Below are positions 35,546 to 45,477 of a stretch of DNA of 64,000 bases, piece by piece. Every line of letters begins with the position of its first letter. Position 1 is the stretch's first letter. The stretch spans positions 34,264,101-34,328,100 of the forward strand of contig CM073321.1 of the NCBI GenBank assembly GCA_037043015.1. Direction: 5' to 3'. The notes beneath the pieces are model-generated. The model did no database searches. It was not told where the DNA came from and saw only the letters and a program-made list of their open reading frames with translations. The translations under genes and the position numbers were made by a program. The stretch comes from Bryum argenteum. Lineage: Eukaryota > Streptophyta > Bryopsida > Bryales > Bryaceae.

Positions 35546-36552
35546 CCTTCCTTCTCCTCCTCTTGCCTCTCCCGAACACTCCCCGTTTGCACAACTTCGA
35601 TCACTACCCTGCGTTACATATTTGTATTTTCAAAGGTACCATATTTAGCCTGTGTGGTCCACGTGGAGTCTAAATATGGTCATGGAATGTTCTGACAAGA
35701 GAATGTCAAGAATATCTCTTTGTCCGAAATGAGAATGTTGAATGACAAAGATGCTGTCGGCTTTAAATAAATCTATAATAAGGGACTCTCTTCAAGGAGA
35801 GTGAAGGCGAACAAATCTCCAAGCCAATTCACTCACTTTTTGAGTTATTGTGCCCAAGTAGCTTGAATTGGAGTAGACATTTAACAATCAATATGGTGGG
35901 GCCAATTTTCCCATTTGTGAAGCCATTGGGAGTTGATGCCCTTGTCTATAAGAAAAGCGAAGGCCATGAGGCCAATTCTTATTATAAGCTAGAGACCATG
36001 TTTTTGATCGTACACATTAATTTATTTTTATTAAAATATTCTTTCTAAACCCCTTAAGATCCATGGCCACGAAAGTGGAGGTTTCCTATTTCGGGCAGCA
36101 TAGATGAAGAGGTCAAAAGTAATAATTTTTTATTAAATTTTTACTAGGATCTCCTTACACCGCAAAGTGCACGTGGTAAAATTTGCATATCCGAATTCCA
36201 AATTTTCAACCTACATCTAGAAAATTGAGGTTTGAAGTCCATTAAGGGCTGTTTAAATTTAGTCTTTGTTTGGAAATATGTTCATGATCAATCTACTACT
36301 TGAGTTCTAAAGTGACCCAAGTCAAAAAGTTTGTCAATTTCACAAGGGTAGCCTTGAGAGATTACAAAAATAATCTTCACAATTTCTAGTAATTTCTGAA
36401 TTAACTCTTCCTTCGAATAATTGTTTTGAGAATATAATAATTTAAAGAGGCATCTCTTCTTCATTTAGAGTATCTTGTGGATAAAATCACTTGTGGATAG
36501 GATTTATGGTTTATGGTTTAGGATGTATGAATTACTCTTTAGGCCTCTACGG

Positions 36553-36585
36553 TATAGGGTTTAGGGTTTAGGGTTTAGGGTCTTC
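36553..36585. repeat. Interstitial telomere-like tract
   Basis: TATAGGG followed by three TTTAGGG units, in the second duplicated unit. Confidence 0.65.
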
Positions 36586-37419
36586 GGATTTTGGGATAGA
36601 TTTCATTTTAATTCTAGTTTTCGTGTTGCAAAGCTTTGCAAACACCATTGTGTGTGGAAGGGAAATAATGGATTTGTGTATGTATGGTGTAGTCCTCAAT
36701 AATATTTTAAATGGATAACAATTGCACTACTCTACATCGCATAGTTATTATGTGCAAAATAATCTATTTTGTATTTAATATTTTTGATGGAGATGTTATT
36801 GACATGGAATAAATCACACATTTATTGCAAAGAATATACTTGTACAATATTGAACATTCAACATTCAACATAGGATTTAGGATTATAGAATCTTCGATCT
36901 CATAGCCTATTTTTAACCAAATGACGCTGTTCCAAAATAAGTGTCCTATATTTAAATGAGGATACTTCAATTGACATTCTCAACCATGCAATATTGGAAT
37001 AGAGTTATCGTTGCAGGTCATGTGGCTCAAAGTTTGATTCATAAAGCCAATGGCCAATAAATTTACAAAAGGAAAATAGAGAAGAAAGAAATTGTCTGGA
37101 CCCAAATGTATGCCTCATGTATGAAACATCTATGAATTTGTGAAGATTTATACTTTAAAGAGTAGACTAGGAATGGTTTTGTTCTCAAAACTTAAAGAGA
37201 AAATGTATCCGTGAATAAAGAATATATAGCACTTCAGAAATCAACCTAGGATTCCTTTTTTCATTGTGTAATAATCACAGAGAATCGAATAACAGAAATC
37301 TTTGAGGAATAAATAAGGATCCCATACAATTTTGTAAGATTTTTGTAGTGTATGTTATAAATAAAGAATTGAAAAAAAAATTTTGAAAAAAAAAATTGAA
37401 AAAAATATTTAAAGCAAAA

Positions 37420-37660
37420 CCCGCAGCGGCCGCCCAGATCGGTCGGCCGCCATCGGTCGACCGGCATCGGTCAGCCAACATCGAGCGGCCAGGATCGGCC
37501 GGCCAGATCGGTCGGCCGTCATTGGTCCGCCGCGATCGGTCGGCGCGAACGACCGGCCACGATCGGTCGACCGAATCGACCGGCCAGGATCCGTCGGCCG
37601 GACGGGCCGGCCAGCATCGGTCGCGGCCGTGAGTGGTCGAGCAACCGCTCCGTGCGGTCG
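37420..37660. repeat. GC-rich block upstream of the RING gene, copy B
   Basis: CAGATCGGTCGGCCGCCATC and GATCGGTCGACCGAATCGACC words just upstream of the RING gene, mirrored at 12983-13245. Confidence 0.6.
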
Positions 37661-37891
37661 GTCTCTAGGGTTGGAAAAACAAGGGGAGAGAAGGCCCTTG
37701 GGGCCTCATTTCCCCTCACTTCTTCTCGTATTCATCCACCTCAACTCGGCTGCAACCGTGGGCATTAGCTTCTCGTGTGCTGCATTTGTGGTGGCGGGGG
37801 GAACTCAGCGCGATACTTGCGGCTGCTGCATCGAATTTTTGCATACTTGGGATATCTTCGGGGTATTTTAAATACTCCCTAGCTATTCTTC

Positions 37892-40800
37892 ATGGCGACG
37901 GATACCGATAACAAGAATATGGAGGCTGATTTTGAACAGACCTTGAGGTCACCTGGGACAGAAAACAAGAACGCATGATTGGTGGGGACGGAGTTGGTTT
38001 TACAGGAGACACCGTCAAAGATAGTGAAACCAAAAGGAGCGAGACATGAGTTGCACTACGAGATCTTGGATAATGAGGCCATCAAAGCTGAGAGCGGTTG
38101 GGCCAATGAAACTAAGGAATACAGGAGATTGGCGACGTGCAAGAAATGTGTGAAGATGTATCACATTGGGAAACTTTCAAAGTTTACTTGCAACCCACAA
38201 ATATGCAAGGATGATCACTTTCTTCATTGTGCTGTAGAAGTTTGGGTGGCATCGTTTGGAACTCGTCCCAAGAGCAAAGGTTACTTTTCCTATACACTTT
38301 TGAGCATGGTGTAGGCTGAGCTAATATTGAACCGGAAGGTGAACTGGAGCACATTCACGGTGAGTAGTGCATTTCCTCTTCGAATCGGGAGAAATCAAAA
38401 GGAGATCTCAGATATGTTTGATCTTGAATCTAACTCTACAAAGGCCTTATTGCAGCACTTGAGGAGAAAAACTCATGAGACGGCGGTGAAGGATTCTCCT
38501 CCAACAACCACGACACATCAGGAGGATGGAAGGAATATGGTTGCCACGGATGCCCCAATCGTAGAACCAACTATAATTGATAGGCTCGAAGGTGCAAACG
38601 TAGTTGAAGAACCTCGTGTAACCCCGGTACCAACATTAGAGGAGGCAGGGCCAAGTGAACCACGAGAAACCAGATCACCAACAGATGCCATAGATGACAT
38701 GCATCCGGATTCGGGTATGGTGGAAAATTTTGTGGACTATCTGCATACGGTACCAAGCAATAAGAAATTGGTGGAGTGGCTGAAAACCGCAGAAAGAATG
38801 GCAGATTGGTGCAATGAGGTAGATATAGACCAAGGTTTGCTAGGGCATGAAGCCTCAGCTGCTGAAATAGTTGCTCTAGGCCTCGACTTGAAAGAGGCGT
38901 CAGAAGTACTTAGTAATATATCTCCCGATTTTGTGACGATGAGTCACGCTTTGGCAAGGATCTTGCCTAACATTCTACAGTATGCGGTGAATTATGAGGC
39001 AATCATAGATCGATTCCACCCTCTACTGAAGGACCGAGTGAAGAGTGAGCTAATCATTGTGAAACTGCAGAAACAACACCAAATTACGCAACGTCTACTT
39101 GACGAGTTTTACAAGAAATTGCGGTTGTTTGGCCAAGGTCCTGCTAGCGAGTATGTGGCAAAGTACCAAGAAGCAATGCGCCAAAGGGATGTGTTAGAAG
39201 ACTCAGAAGAAGGTGACAAGTTTGTTCCATCACAGAATGATACTCAGGTAGCTTCATCTAGTCTTTTGGTTCCAGAATGTGATGCGGGTGATAAAGAGGA
39301 TGGTAAAGAGGATGGTGAAAAGGATGGTAATAAAGATAAGGGGAAGAGCATTATCGGGACTTCTGATAGTCTTTTTCTTTCACAAATTGATGCGGGTGGT
39401 AAAGAGGATGGTGAAGAAGATAAGGGAAAGACTTATATCACGGATTTATATTCTCTTAAAAAGTATGGTGGAGAGGATGGTAAAGAAGATAAGAGAAGGA
39501 CCATTATCGAAATAGACGATGATGACGATGATGAAATTCCGTGAGAAATGAAGTTGGAAATATCACAAAAGAAGAGAGATGATGCACAGGTTGAGCAACA
39601 ACGAGCATGGGCAATGAAGTTCGAGGCAACAAAGAAGGAGAGAGATGTTGCAGTTGCGAAATTGGAGGAGGAAGCAAAAGCATGGTCAATCAAGTTGGAG
39701 GCTACAAGTAAAGAGAGAGATGAGGCAGTCGCTGAATTGGAGGCATTACGGAAAACCTTGAAAACGGTAGATTCTACACCACTCCTAGAATGCACACTAC
39801 CATTGTTGGGATGGATTCATCAACTTCAAGATAGGTGGAGCTTGGTTTCGAGGGCAAAAGACGATCTCAGATCGATTGCAGCTACATCAAAAGATTCATG
39901 TGAAGTTGTAGATGCTTCATTGCAGAAGTTCTTTACGAACAGATCGAAAAAACGATATGACCCTCTAGAGGTCACTTTTTGCGGGAATATTGAAGAGATG
40001 ATGGAGCGTACAAACTACTCTAAGATGAGGCGAAACAATGATGTTGATTGGACTTTGGAGATAGGAGAAGGATGGGCGTCGTACAGTAGATTCTCATTGC
40101 ACCTACAAGAGTCAACTCGCATTGTAATCAACACATGCGACCCTCCTCCCGCAATACTTGAGGACACATGTGCGGTGTGCCTACATCATTTTGGTCTATA
40201 GGGAGCATGCACGTTGGGCCAATGTGGCCATAACTTCCATGTTACTTGCACATGCCGATATGCCATGACAAAATCGGTATGTCTTGTATGTCGCTCTCCA
40301 TTTAGCACGAGATTCTACGGAATGATGGGCATACGAGATCTTATGCCACCAGGGCACGAGTTCAACCGATGGAATCTTCCACTAGATCAATTCCCAAAGA
40401 AATTTCTACACTACTCTGATTGGGGAAATGCACTTGAGTGGAGTACGTCCGAATTATAACACCAACTAGCCAATCAATATGGTGGGGATCATGATCAGTT
40501 ATTCTGGATGACACAAGATTACAAAATAGAGATAAGGGCGAGGAATATTGAAGGTGAAGAGCAACGAGAGTTGTATTGTCGTAATTTTGGAGGGCATTGG
40601 AGCGTCGAACACAACCGTTTCTTTTGATTTCCTCCAAAGAGAGTGGAAAAGAGAGAAGATGGTTCGTGACACGAAATAACAGATTCAACTGGCTTTAGAG
40701 AGGAGTATAAGAAGTACGATCATACTCCAATTGGAAGAGCTATGGTCCTTGCAAAATTGGAGGAGGCCGCAATATACCGGACTTTGATGCCAGAAAACTC

Positions 40801-41191
40801 TTTTGAAGATGTGGAGGTCTCTTATTGGGATGCGGTGAAGAAGTTTGATAAGCGTATCGATGACGCCATTTTGGTTTGGAGAGTATGTCTTTTAAACCCA
40901 AAAGACTCACAACTTCTATTATTGGATGAGTTCGAAAGTGTTGTGCAGGATGTCGTTGCAAAGATCGAGAAGGCCAAGGAAATCTTACATAACAAACAAG
41001 TGGATTCTAGCAAAAAGGGGAAGAGGCAATCGGAGGAAGGTGAGGAGGATAGTTGGCAGGTGGAGATGAGAGGCGAAATTGGAGCCGTGGATCAAGAGTA
41101 TGACGAGGGCGGTCAAATTGCCCGTCGAAGTCAAAGACCGCGTACTCGTAGTATAGCTCAGATTGTTCAATCGAATGGATCTTCAGTTTGA
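37892..41191 (+). pseudogene. RING-finger / coiled-coil cargo gene, copy B
   Basis: Uninterrupted by CACTA, this copy gives the gene order best. It starts MATDTDNKNMEADFEQ, then LATCKKCVKMYHIGKLSKF and CKDDHFLHCAVEVW, then YFSYTLLSMV and LNRKVNWSTFTVSS. A long linker with Asp/Glu/Lys-rich repeats (GGKEDGEEDKGK) and a coiled coil (MKFEATKKERDVAVAKLEEE) lead to VDWTLEIGEGWASYSRFSLH and the RING (CAVC, CGHNFHVTC, CLVC) with MMGIRDLMPPGHEFNRW. The C-terminal part is MVLAKLEEAAIYRTLMPENS to SIAQIVQSNGSSV. Stops: TGA-type break near 37977, TAG at AEL, a TGA after DDDDDDEIP, TAG inside the RING, TAA after TSEL, and TGA after VEHNRFF. Ubiquitin-ligase activity is only inferred from the RING-like spacing. 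Confidence 0.65.
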
Positions 41192-41221
41192 AGTTAGAAC
41201 GGATGTTGGACCTTAAGTTGC

Positions 41222-41286
41222 ACGTATATAACTATATATATATAACTATATATATATAACTATATATATAAATATATATATATATG
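41222..41286. repeat. AT microsatellite (TATATAAC units)
   Basis: TATATATATAAC repeated, absent from copy A at the equivalent place. Confidence 0.85.
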
Positions 41287-41611
41287 CTTTTTCTAGGTTG
41301 TATGGATGTTGTTTTAAAAATGATGAAAATGCCACCATTGATCCATGGGGCCTCATTTTTGAAGTAAAGGGTTGCAATCTTTCCGATTTAATGTGCATTT
41401 CTTCTCTATGCTTGAGAGTGAAGACCATCGTGCGACAAGTATGTAAAGATATATGTAATTTTTTCAACACATTAAATATAGTCATGTAGACAATAAAATC
41501 TCCAAATGCATTTGGAGTATAACAATAAAGTACTACAATAAACTATAGCTACAATTTCTATAATAAGTATAAGTTCTATGAACCTATACTACATAAAGAT
41601 GCCAAATTCAA

Positions 41612-43078
41612 CTACTCATCAGGACCAGAGGATTGCTCATAATCGCTATCTCCCTTCACTTCAGCTCCACTAGACCCCGTAGGATCATATTCATAATCGC
41701 TTGGAACCTCTTCTTTGATCTAGGGTTTATTCTCTGGACATTGTATATTCCCATACTTGTGCCAAGTATCAAATTCGGGGAGATTAACAGGGATCTTTGG
41801 TTTCTTGGGCGGAACAATTGGGACCGTTACAGATTTTTGTTTATGCGACTTTGAAGTGCCAAGCATGTCCTGTAACCCTGTGGCAGTACAAGGAACATTG
41901 GCATCTTTTAAATACCTGCCCAAAGGTACATCAGAGTCACTAGAGATGCTGCCATATTTGGCTCTTGAAAGGGATACTAAACCCTTAGACGATTTCTCCA
42001 AGGTTGTCGTAACCCTTGCAGTAGAAGGTTGAAATAAAGCGCGGGGAGTAGCACATTGTAAAGATACTTGATCCTTACTACCGGATGCGATATTCTCCAC
42101 GACCAGATCAGAGCTCATAGTGCCCGCAGTAGTATTGCACGCGGTGGTCTTCACATCTATCGCCTTCTTTTCCAACCGTAAACCACTAGCGAGAACAGGT
42201 AGGACGTTAGTCAATTTGTCCATGCCGCCTTGTGTCATTAACCGTGCTAACGGCTCTTCATCCTCTAGATCATCCGCCGAAACACCATCAGCGATAAAAT
42301 CACCCTTAGCATTGTGAACATTTGGAGCATCTTCATCATTTGAAGCGGGGAAGAAAGTCATATCATCGTCTTCATCACCAAATTCAAAAATATCATTGTC
42401 ATCACACTCTGAATCGTGCTCGACAGCTTCCTCATCGTTTTCATGTACTTGGTCTTCCTCTAAATCCAAGTTCTCTTTGTACCACCGCCCATCGTCACTC
42501 AACTTATCATTCGCAAGCAATTTCGAGTTGGAATATATGTAGACCAAGTCATCAGCTCTCCCCGGTAGTAACCGATTCCATTTCTTGTCGCGAACATAAG
42601 AGTAGCTACTCTAGTTGCGTTCGCAACCGGACGAGGACACGGTCTGTGCTAGTATTCGCTTTGCAATTGGAGAAAGGAGCTTAGCACAAGCACCTTCAAA
42701 CTTCCACCATGCATGTGGAGCTAGTTTTTGAGTATTAGGCTCCAACATGTCATGGAATGGTGGACCGCTTACTCGAAACGCAAGAAATTCACTCACCACG
42801 TCTGCGTAATCCTCCGCGGGTCATAATTTTTGTACAACACGCTTGCAAGCTATTGTCAGATCGGGATCATTAGCTAACTCTTGGTCATGTAGTAAATAAG
42901 GATTCAAAAGTGCAGCCGCGCCATGTAAATCAGTCGTCATGAGCCGTCTCCGATGGTAAAACTCCTCTTTTGCGGTGGCCACCTCAAGTGGTTCCAATGA
43001 GATTGGGGGTGCATACAAAGTATGGACATGTCTCTCAAGATCACGCATGATATGCCAAGCCTTGCCCGGGACCGACGG
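41612..43078 (-). pseudogene. hAT transposase C-terminal remnant, copy B
   Basis: From GKAWHIMRDLERHVHTLYAPP it runs leftward through the hAT dimerisation region (HAWWKFEGACAKLLSPIAKR, SSGCERN, a TAG, then YSYVRDKK). The acidic tail is open for 275 codons (42547-41720) and ends at 41612. The BED finger and DUF659 half are missing, so this copy cannot make a transposase. Relative to copy A the tail has about 90 percent similar residues by eye. Confidence 0.8.
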
Positions 43079-43230
43079 CCGGACCGAAGGTCGGATCGGT
43101 TGGCCGACGGCCTGTTGCTCGGGCCGACGGCCGGTCGCCCTCGCCGACGGTCGGGTAGCCGACCGGTCGGTCAGGCCAACGACAAGCTGGAGCACTGGTC
43201 GACAGGGTGGTTCGACCAATGAACGCACCC
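43079..43230. repeat. GC-rich block at the left end of copy B
   Basis: GGACCGACGGCCGG and GGTCGCCCTCGCCGACGG words, counterpart of 4255-4375. The internal deletion of the transposase joins this block to the C-terminal half. Confidence 0.6.
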
Positions 43231-43315
43231 TGATGGTCATTTACCCTTAGTAAAAAGATCAAAAATCTCTAAGTCACAGATGGTCCCCGGACCCCTGCCG
43301 GACGTCCGAACGCTG

Positions 43316-43326
43316 TGACATCCCTG
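43316..43326 (-). repeat. hAT terminal inverted repeat, copy B
   Basis: TGACATCCCTG, followed outward by gtccgatg. Homology to copy A ends exactly here. Confidence 0.8.
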
Positions 43327-44499
43327 GTCCGATGCCACACAACATGGGCTTTCCATGTTTGCAGGGCAAGGATCTTGGCGTCGTCAACCTTCCGGTCACG
43401 AATCAACTCTTTTGCAGCCTGAACGTGGTGCTCCCATCGATAATCCGGAACCGAGAGGTTTTTACGAACAATTCCCAATCCCAAATTTAAGGCTCATTTA
43501 CAATCTTTGGCATAATGATGATCGTTTGCCTGGAACTAACGTCAAGGGAATTCATCAAAATATTCTTGTAATGGGCAATTTCAGTCGGTTCCAACAATCG
43601 ATCAATGAATCTCGGTTCTGCAGGGTCGAGCAGGTTGATCGACACGTCAAGAGGATTGTCGCGACCAAAGACATAACACTATGCGCAGTTGTCCCAGTAG
43701 TCGTGGAGAGCCTTCGTCGCTTCCGCATACTTGATCTCCTTCTCCGAGACAACCACGTTCATTGTGGGGTTCATGAACGTAAGTGCGCTGCCGGAGGATT
43801 TGCTCTTTTTGGAGCCAGAGCTGGATGAGATTGGGTTTGCCCGCTTCCACCCCTCCCCGCCTAGACTTCCCTCTAGAGTGCCTAGATCCGACAGAGCGTT
43901 TCCAGATGGAGCCTGCAGCAGTAGATTCCCGGTCCGTTTCATCTAAGCCTTCCCTTCCTTCTTCGCAGTCTCGAAATCAGACAGAGCCTTCCAAATCTGC
44001 GCCGTGTATGGAACATACAATCTCACAAAGGCTTTTGGCGACAAAAGATTGGGTACCAATCTCGTGTCGAGATGATGCAGCTGAGTAGGATCGACCTTCT
44101 CGACCATATAATCGCGAATGAAGTCGTGGGAGAATCGGACTTCATTGGGCGGAGATACAATGGTGAAGTCGAAACCTTTGACCTCCAATGCTTCGAACTT
44201 AATCAGGAGGTATGCGTCTTCATACATAACAAGACCGATGAAGGCATCAATACACAGAGGCAAAAATGCCCCGTGAGACCCCGATTGTTGGTAGAAGAAG
44301 AATTGGGTCTTGTTCATCAGACGAATAGACCAAGAGAGAATGGAATTTCTTTTGGGGGTCCACAACCTCCCCAATTGCGCGTCCTCAGCAAAAGCTGCAA
44401 GCCGATTGTCTGCTGATTCGAGTACGACTGGTTCAAGGAATCCCTCTAGTGCTTGTATATTGTAAGTGACCTGATGATAACAAATTTACAGAGGGCGAA

Positions 44500-44690
44500 T
44501 TAGCTCGACTCGAGCTAAATGGGCTTGCGATGAATCGAGGTGCGAGACCATTTAGCTCGACTCGAGCTAAATGGGCTTGACCTGAACGAGGTGCGAGACC
44601 ATTTAGCTCGACTTGAGCTAAATGGGCTTGACATGAAACGAGGTGTGAGACCATTTAGCTCGACTCGAGCTAAATGGGCTTGGGTTGTCC
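44500..44690. repeat. 51-bp tandem array of the dispersed palindrome
   Basis: Four units at a spacing of 51-52 bp. The palindrome copies at 44548-44574 and 44651-44677 are perfect over 27 nt (arm CCATTTAGCTCGA, centre C). That at 44599-44625 has one mismatch and the first (44500-44518) is shorter. Spacer words GGCTTG and GAGGTGCGAGA repeat too. The array lies inside an intron. Confidence 0.9.
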
Positions 44691-44724
44691 TGGAGAATTA
44701 TATTATTTGATCTAGTTAATTAGG

Positions 44725-44802
44725 CATCGAGCTAAACGGGCATCGAGCTATATGGACTTCGAGCTAAATGGACATCGAGCTAAATGGACATTGAGCTAAA
44801 TG
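44725..44802. repeat. Half-site array of the same motif
   Basis: Five (A/T)TCGAGCTAAATGGAC-type half-sites at a spacing of about 16-17 bp, all in one orientation, directly beside the palindrome array. Confidence 0.8.
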
Positions 44803-45477
44803 AGATAAAAGTTGAAATGAGCGCATTTCAGCAGAAAAACTCAAATTTCAAAGCCAAGTACACAAATTTCAAAAGCTACATTAATCTGCGAGCAAAATTC
44901 CAAAACATTGTGCCCTGCAATGTACAGAATAAGCTCTAAAAGCGCAAGTTCAATGTAAAACCTAAAAATCAGAAGTAGGAACTTACAATCGGCGCAAAAA
45001 GCTCGTGGAAAAATTCGATGAGGATGCGGTAGCGCCCTTAATCACCGAGCATGAAATGATAAGGAGCATGAAAGGAGGACGAGGACGAGCAGATAAAAGC
45101 TCCTGGAACAATGCACTGGAAGCTCCTGCGGACGATGCTCGCGGCAAGACGAGATGACGAACAGGAAATTGGAGTAGGGCGCGGGAGCCGGAGCAGGGCG
45201 TGAGAGCAGGGTGAAGAGGGAGACGAAGATCGCAGCGCCAAAGCAAGGCGCGGGAGCCGCAATAGGGCGCGAGAGCAGGCGAAGAGGTTGACAAAGAGCG
45301 GGAGCAAGCGAAGAAAAAAGACGAAGACGAAGAGCATTCAGCAGCGGAATGAGTTGGGCAAGGGAGCCACTCCCGCTCTGTACCTCAGCCCAACCACCGC
45401 CTTTGAGAGGTGCCCAGGCTGCCCGGGCTCAATCGACGTCCTTGGGCTGACGGGGCTGCCCGGGTTGCTCATCTACA

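Larger units (their letters stand above)
33236..37419. other. AT-rich intergenic region of copy B with an internal direct duplication
   Basis: No gene. The stretch beginning near 33230 (CTCTCCGTTTGCACAATTTC, CACGTGG, TCTAAATATGG, GGCTTTAAATAAATCTATAAT) is repeated from about 35540, and the end near 35320-35415 (AAAGCTCTGCAAACAC) is repeated at 36625-36720. The second unit is shorter. Copy A has a single unit. Poly-A with GAAAAAA runs lies at 37370-37400. Confidence 0.6.
30010..43326 (-). mobile_element. Giant hAT element, copy B (inverted, truncated)
   Basis: The terminus CAGGGATGTCACAGCG is at 43326 reading leftward. The element carries the transposase C-terminal half, the RING gene, the CKKYVKMYH gene and the kinase gene in the same order and relative strand as copy A. 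Homology ends near 30010 within the kinase gene, so the right terminus and the kinase 5' part are missing. The transposase N-terminal half is also missing: the GC-rich block near the left end is joined directly to sequence matching 6075 onward of copy A. It lacks the CACTA insertion of copy A and has an extra internal duplication of about 1.3 kb. Flank beyond the terminus is catcggac (minus strand). Confidence 0.72.
43327..45330 (-). pseudogene. Unknown spliced gene interrupted by hAT copy B
   Basis: An intron with donor GTAAGT at 44986 and acceptor near 44456 separates a 5' exon (Ser/Leu-rich, about 45330-44987) from a long exon. The long exon reads LEPVVLESADNRLAAFAEDA, GRLWTPKRNSILSWSIRLMN, PNLLSPKAFVRLYVPYTAQI, TAG, MKRTGNLLLQAPSGNALSDL, KYAEATKALHDYWDNCA, TAG, then after a frameshift VPDYRWEHHVQAAKELIRDR and KILALQTWKAHVVWHRT, where the hAT terminus cuts in. 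I do not recognise a domain. Intron content (arrays of the dispersed palindrome) resembles that of the methyltransferase-like gene at 20.7 kb, so the two may belong to one gene family or even be two halves of one gene. Confidence 0.4.

Noticed and set aside
4140-43326. Arms as long terminal repeats of a retroelement
   Set aside because: The two copies are inverted, not direct. They carry hAT termini and a hAT transposase, and no reverse transcriptase, integrase or capsid-like sequence was seen.
44500-44802. CRISPR-like array of repeats and spacers
   Set aside because: Spacers are similar to each other, the repeats are full palindromes, and the context is a plant intron without cas genes.
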